This document shows positions 23,798-23,890 of a DNA stretch of 23,890 nt, one piece after another; positions within the stretch are counted from its first letter, which is position 1; each line of letters opens with the position of its first letter. This DNA is from Candidatus Latescibacterota bacterium (GTDB lineage Bacteria; JAAXHH01; JACQVL01). The stretch spans positions 1 to 23,890 of the forward strand of contig JACQVL010000340.1 in assembly GCA_016209865.1 (NCBI GenBank), read 5' to 3'. The notes under the pieces are model-generated. The model did not search any database, was not told the DNA's origin, and worked only from the letters and a program-made list of their open reading frames with translations. The translations under genes were made by a program, and so were the position numbers.

Positions 23798-23890
23798 TCA
23801 TTCCTCCGCCATCTCACGGAGGGCCGCGCTGACGGCCGGCAGGACCGGGCCCCGGACTGCCTGGCGCGCCTCCTCCCGCCACCCTGACTC
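23798..23890 (-). CDS. C-terminal end of an unidentified gene (runs off right edge)
   Basis: An open minus-strand frame from the edge ends at TGA 23798-23800. The last 30 codons give an Arg/Glu/Ala-rich, helix-like tail (WREEARQAV, VSAALREMAEE). It reads toward the nuclease gene, whose start is 91 bases away, so it may be an operon partner. The piece is too short to name; it is the place to look for an McrB-like ATPase. A helical tail and the stop just before an intergenic repeat support a real gene end. Confidence 0.45.
   Translation of the reverse strand, partial: ESGWREEARQAVRGPVLPAVSAALREMAEE

Noticed and set aside
23591-23887. 98-codon plus-strand frame at the right edge
   Set aside because: It crosses the nuclease start, the palindrome and the heptamer array, and it has no family signature.

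Overview
The window is GC-rich chromosomal DNA from a Gram-negative bacterium. Supporting evidence is a muropeptide ligase of the Mpl type, a heptosyltransferase-like GT9 enzyme, a predicted outer-membrane beta-barrel ending in an aromatic residue, several exported periplasmic proteins and an RpoE-like sigma factor. Bacterial XPB helicase, a chromosomal Rad52-like gene, 7-bp tandem repeats between genes and a GTAGGGGCG palindromic repeat together suggest an uncultured candidate-phylum lineage, but I cannot assign the phylum from sequence alone.

Left half (1-13262, all minus strand): a probable seven-gene transcription unit reads leftward from a clear sigma70-type promoter at 13234-13262. In transcription order it encodes an S41 C-terminal processing peptidase, a 5'-nucleotidase-fold protein fused to a C-terminal beta-barrel, a 1140-residue DUF4175-like membrane coiled-coil protein, a membrane-anchored SGNH hydrolase, an exported TPR protein, Mpl, and a GH36 alpha-galactosidase that runs off the left edge. 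SGNH/TPR and TPR/Mpl overlap by 4 nt (ATGA and GTGA). The theme is envelope maintenance and glycan recycling.

Middle (13263-18684, plus strand): a divergent promoter at 13320-13348 drives purD, purE, tsaC, a GT9 glycosyltransferase and an XPB-type helicase, tightly packed or overlapping.

Right part (18685-22311, plus strand): a sigmaE-type promoter lies directly in front of an ECF sigma gene. Next come a zinc-finger anti-sigma gene, a PDZ protein of the HtrA family and a Rad52-like annealing protein. The HtrA-family protein has lost all three catalytic triad residues (His to Ser, Asp to Ser, Ser to Thr). A non-proteolytic HtrA beside a sigma/anti-sigma pair resembles algU-mucA-...-mucD loci, with the protease converted into a probable sensor or scaffold. 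This is the strongest candidate for an undescribed system.

Right edge (22333-23890, minus strand): a PD-(D/E)XK nuclease resembling McrC/DUF2357 proteins, then the last 30 codons of another gene.

Repeats: a 125-bp MITE/REP-like element occurs twice (13094-13218 and 20241-20365), 121/125 identical and oriented the same way relative to the downstream gene. Both copies sit just upstream of a PDZ-domain protein gene. Tandem repeats with an exact 7-bp period but different sequences occur at six places. No tRNA, rRNA, CRISPR array or transposase was seen.
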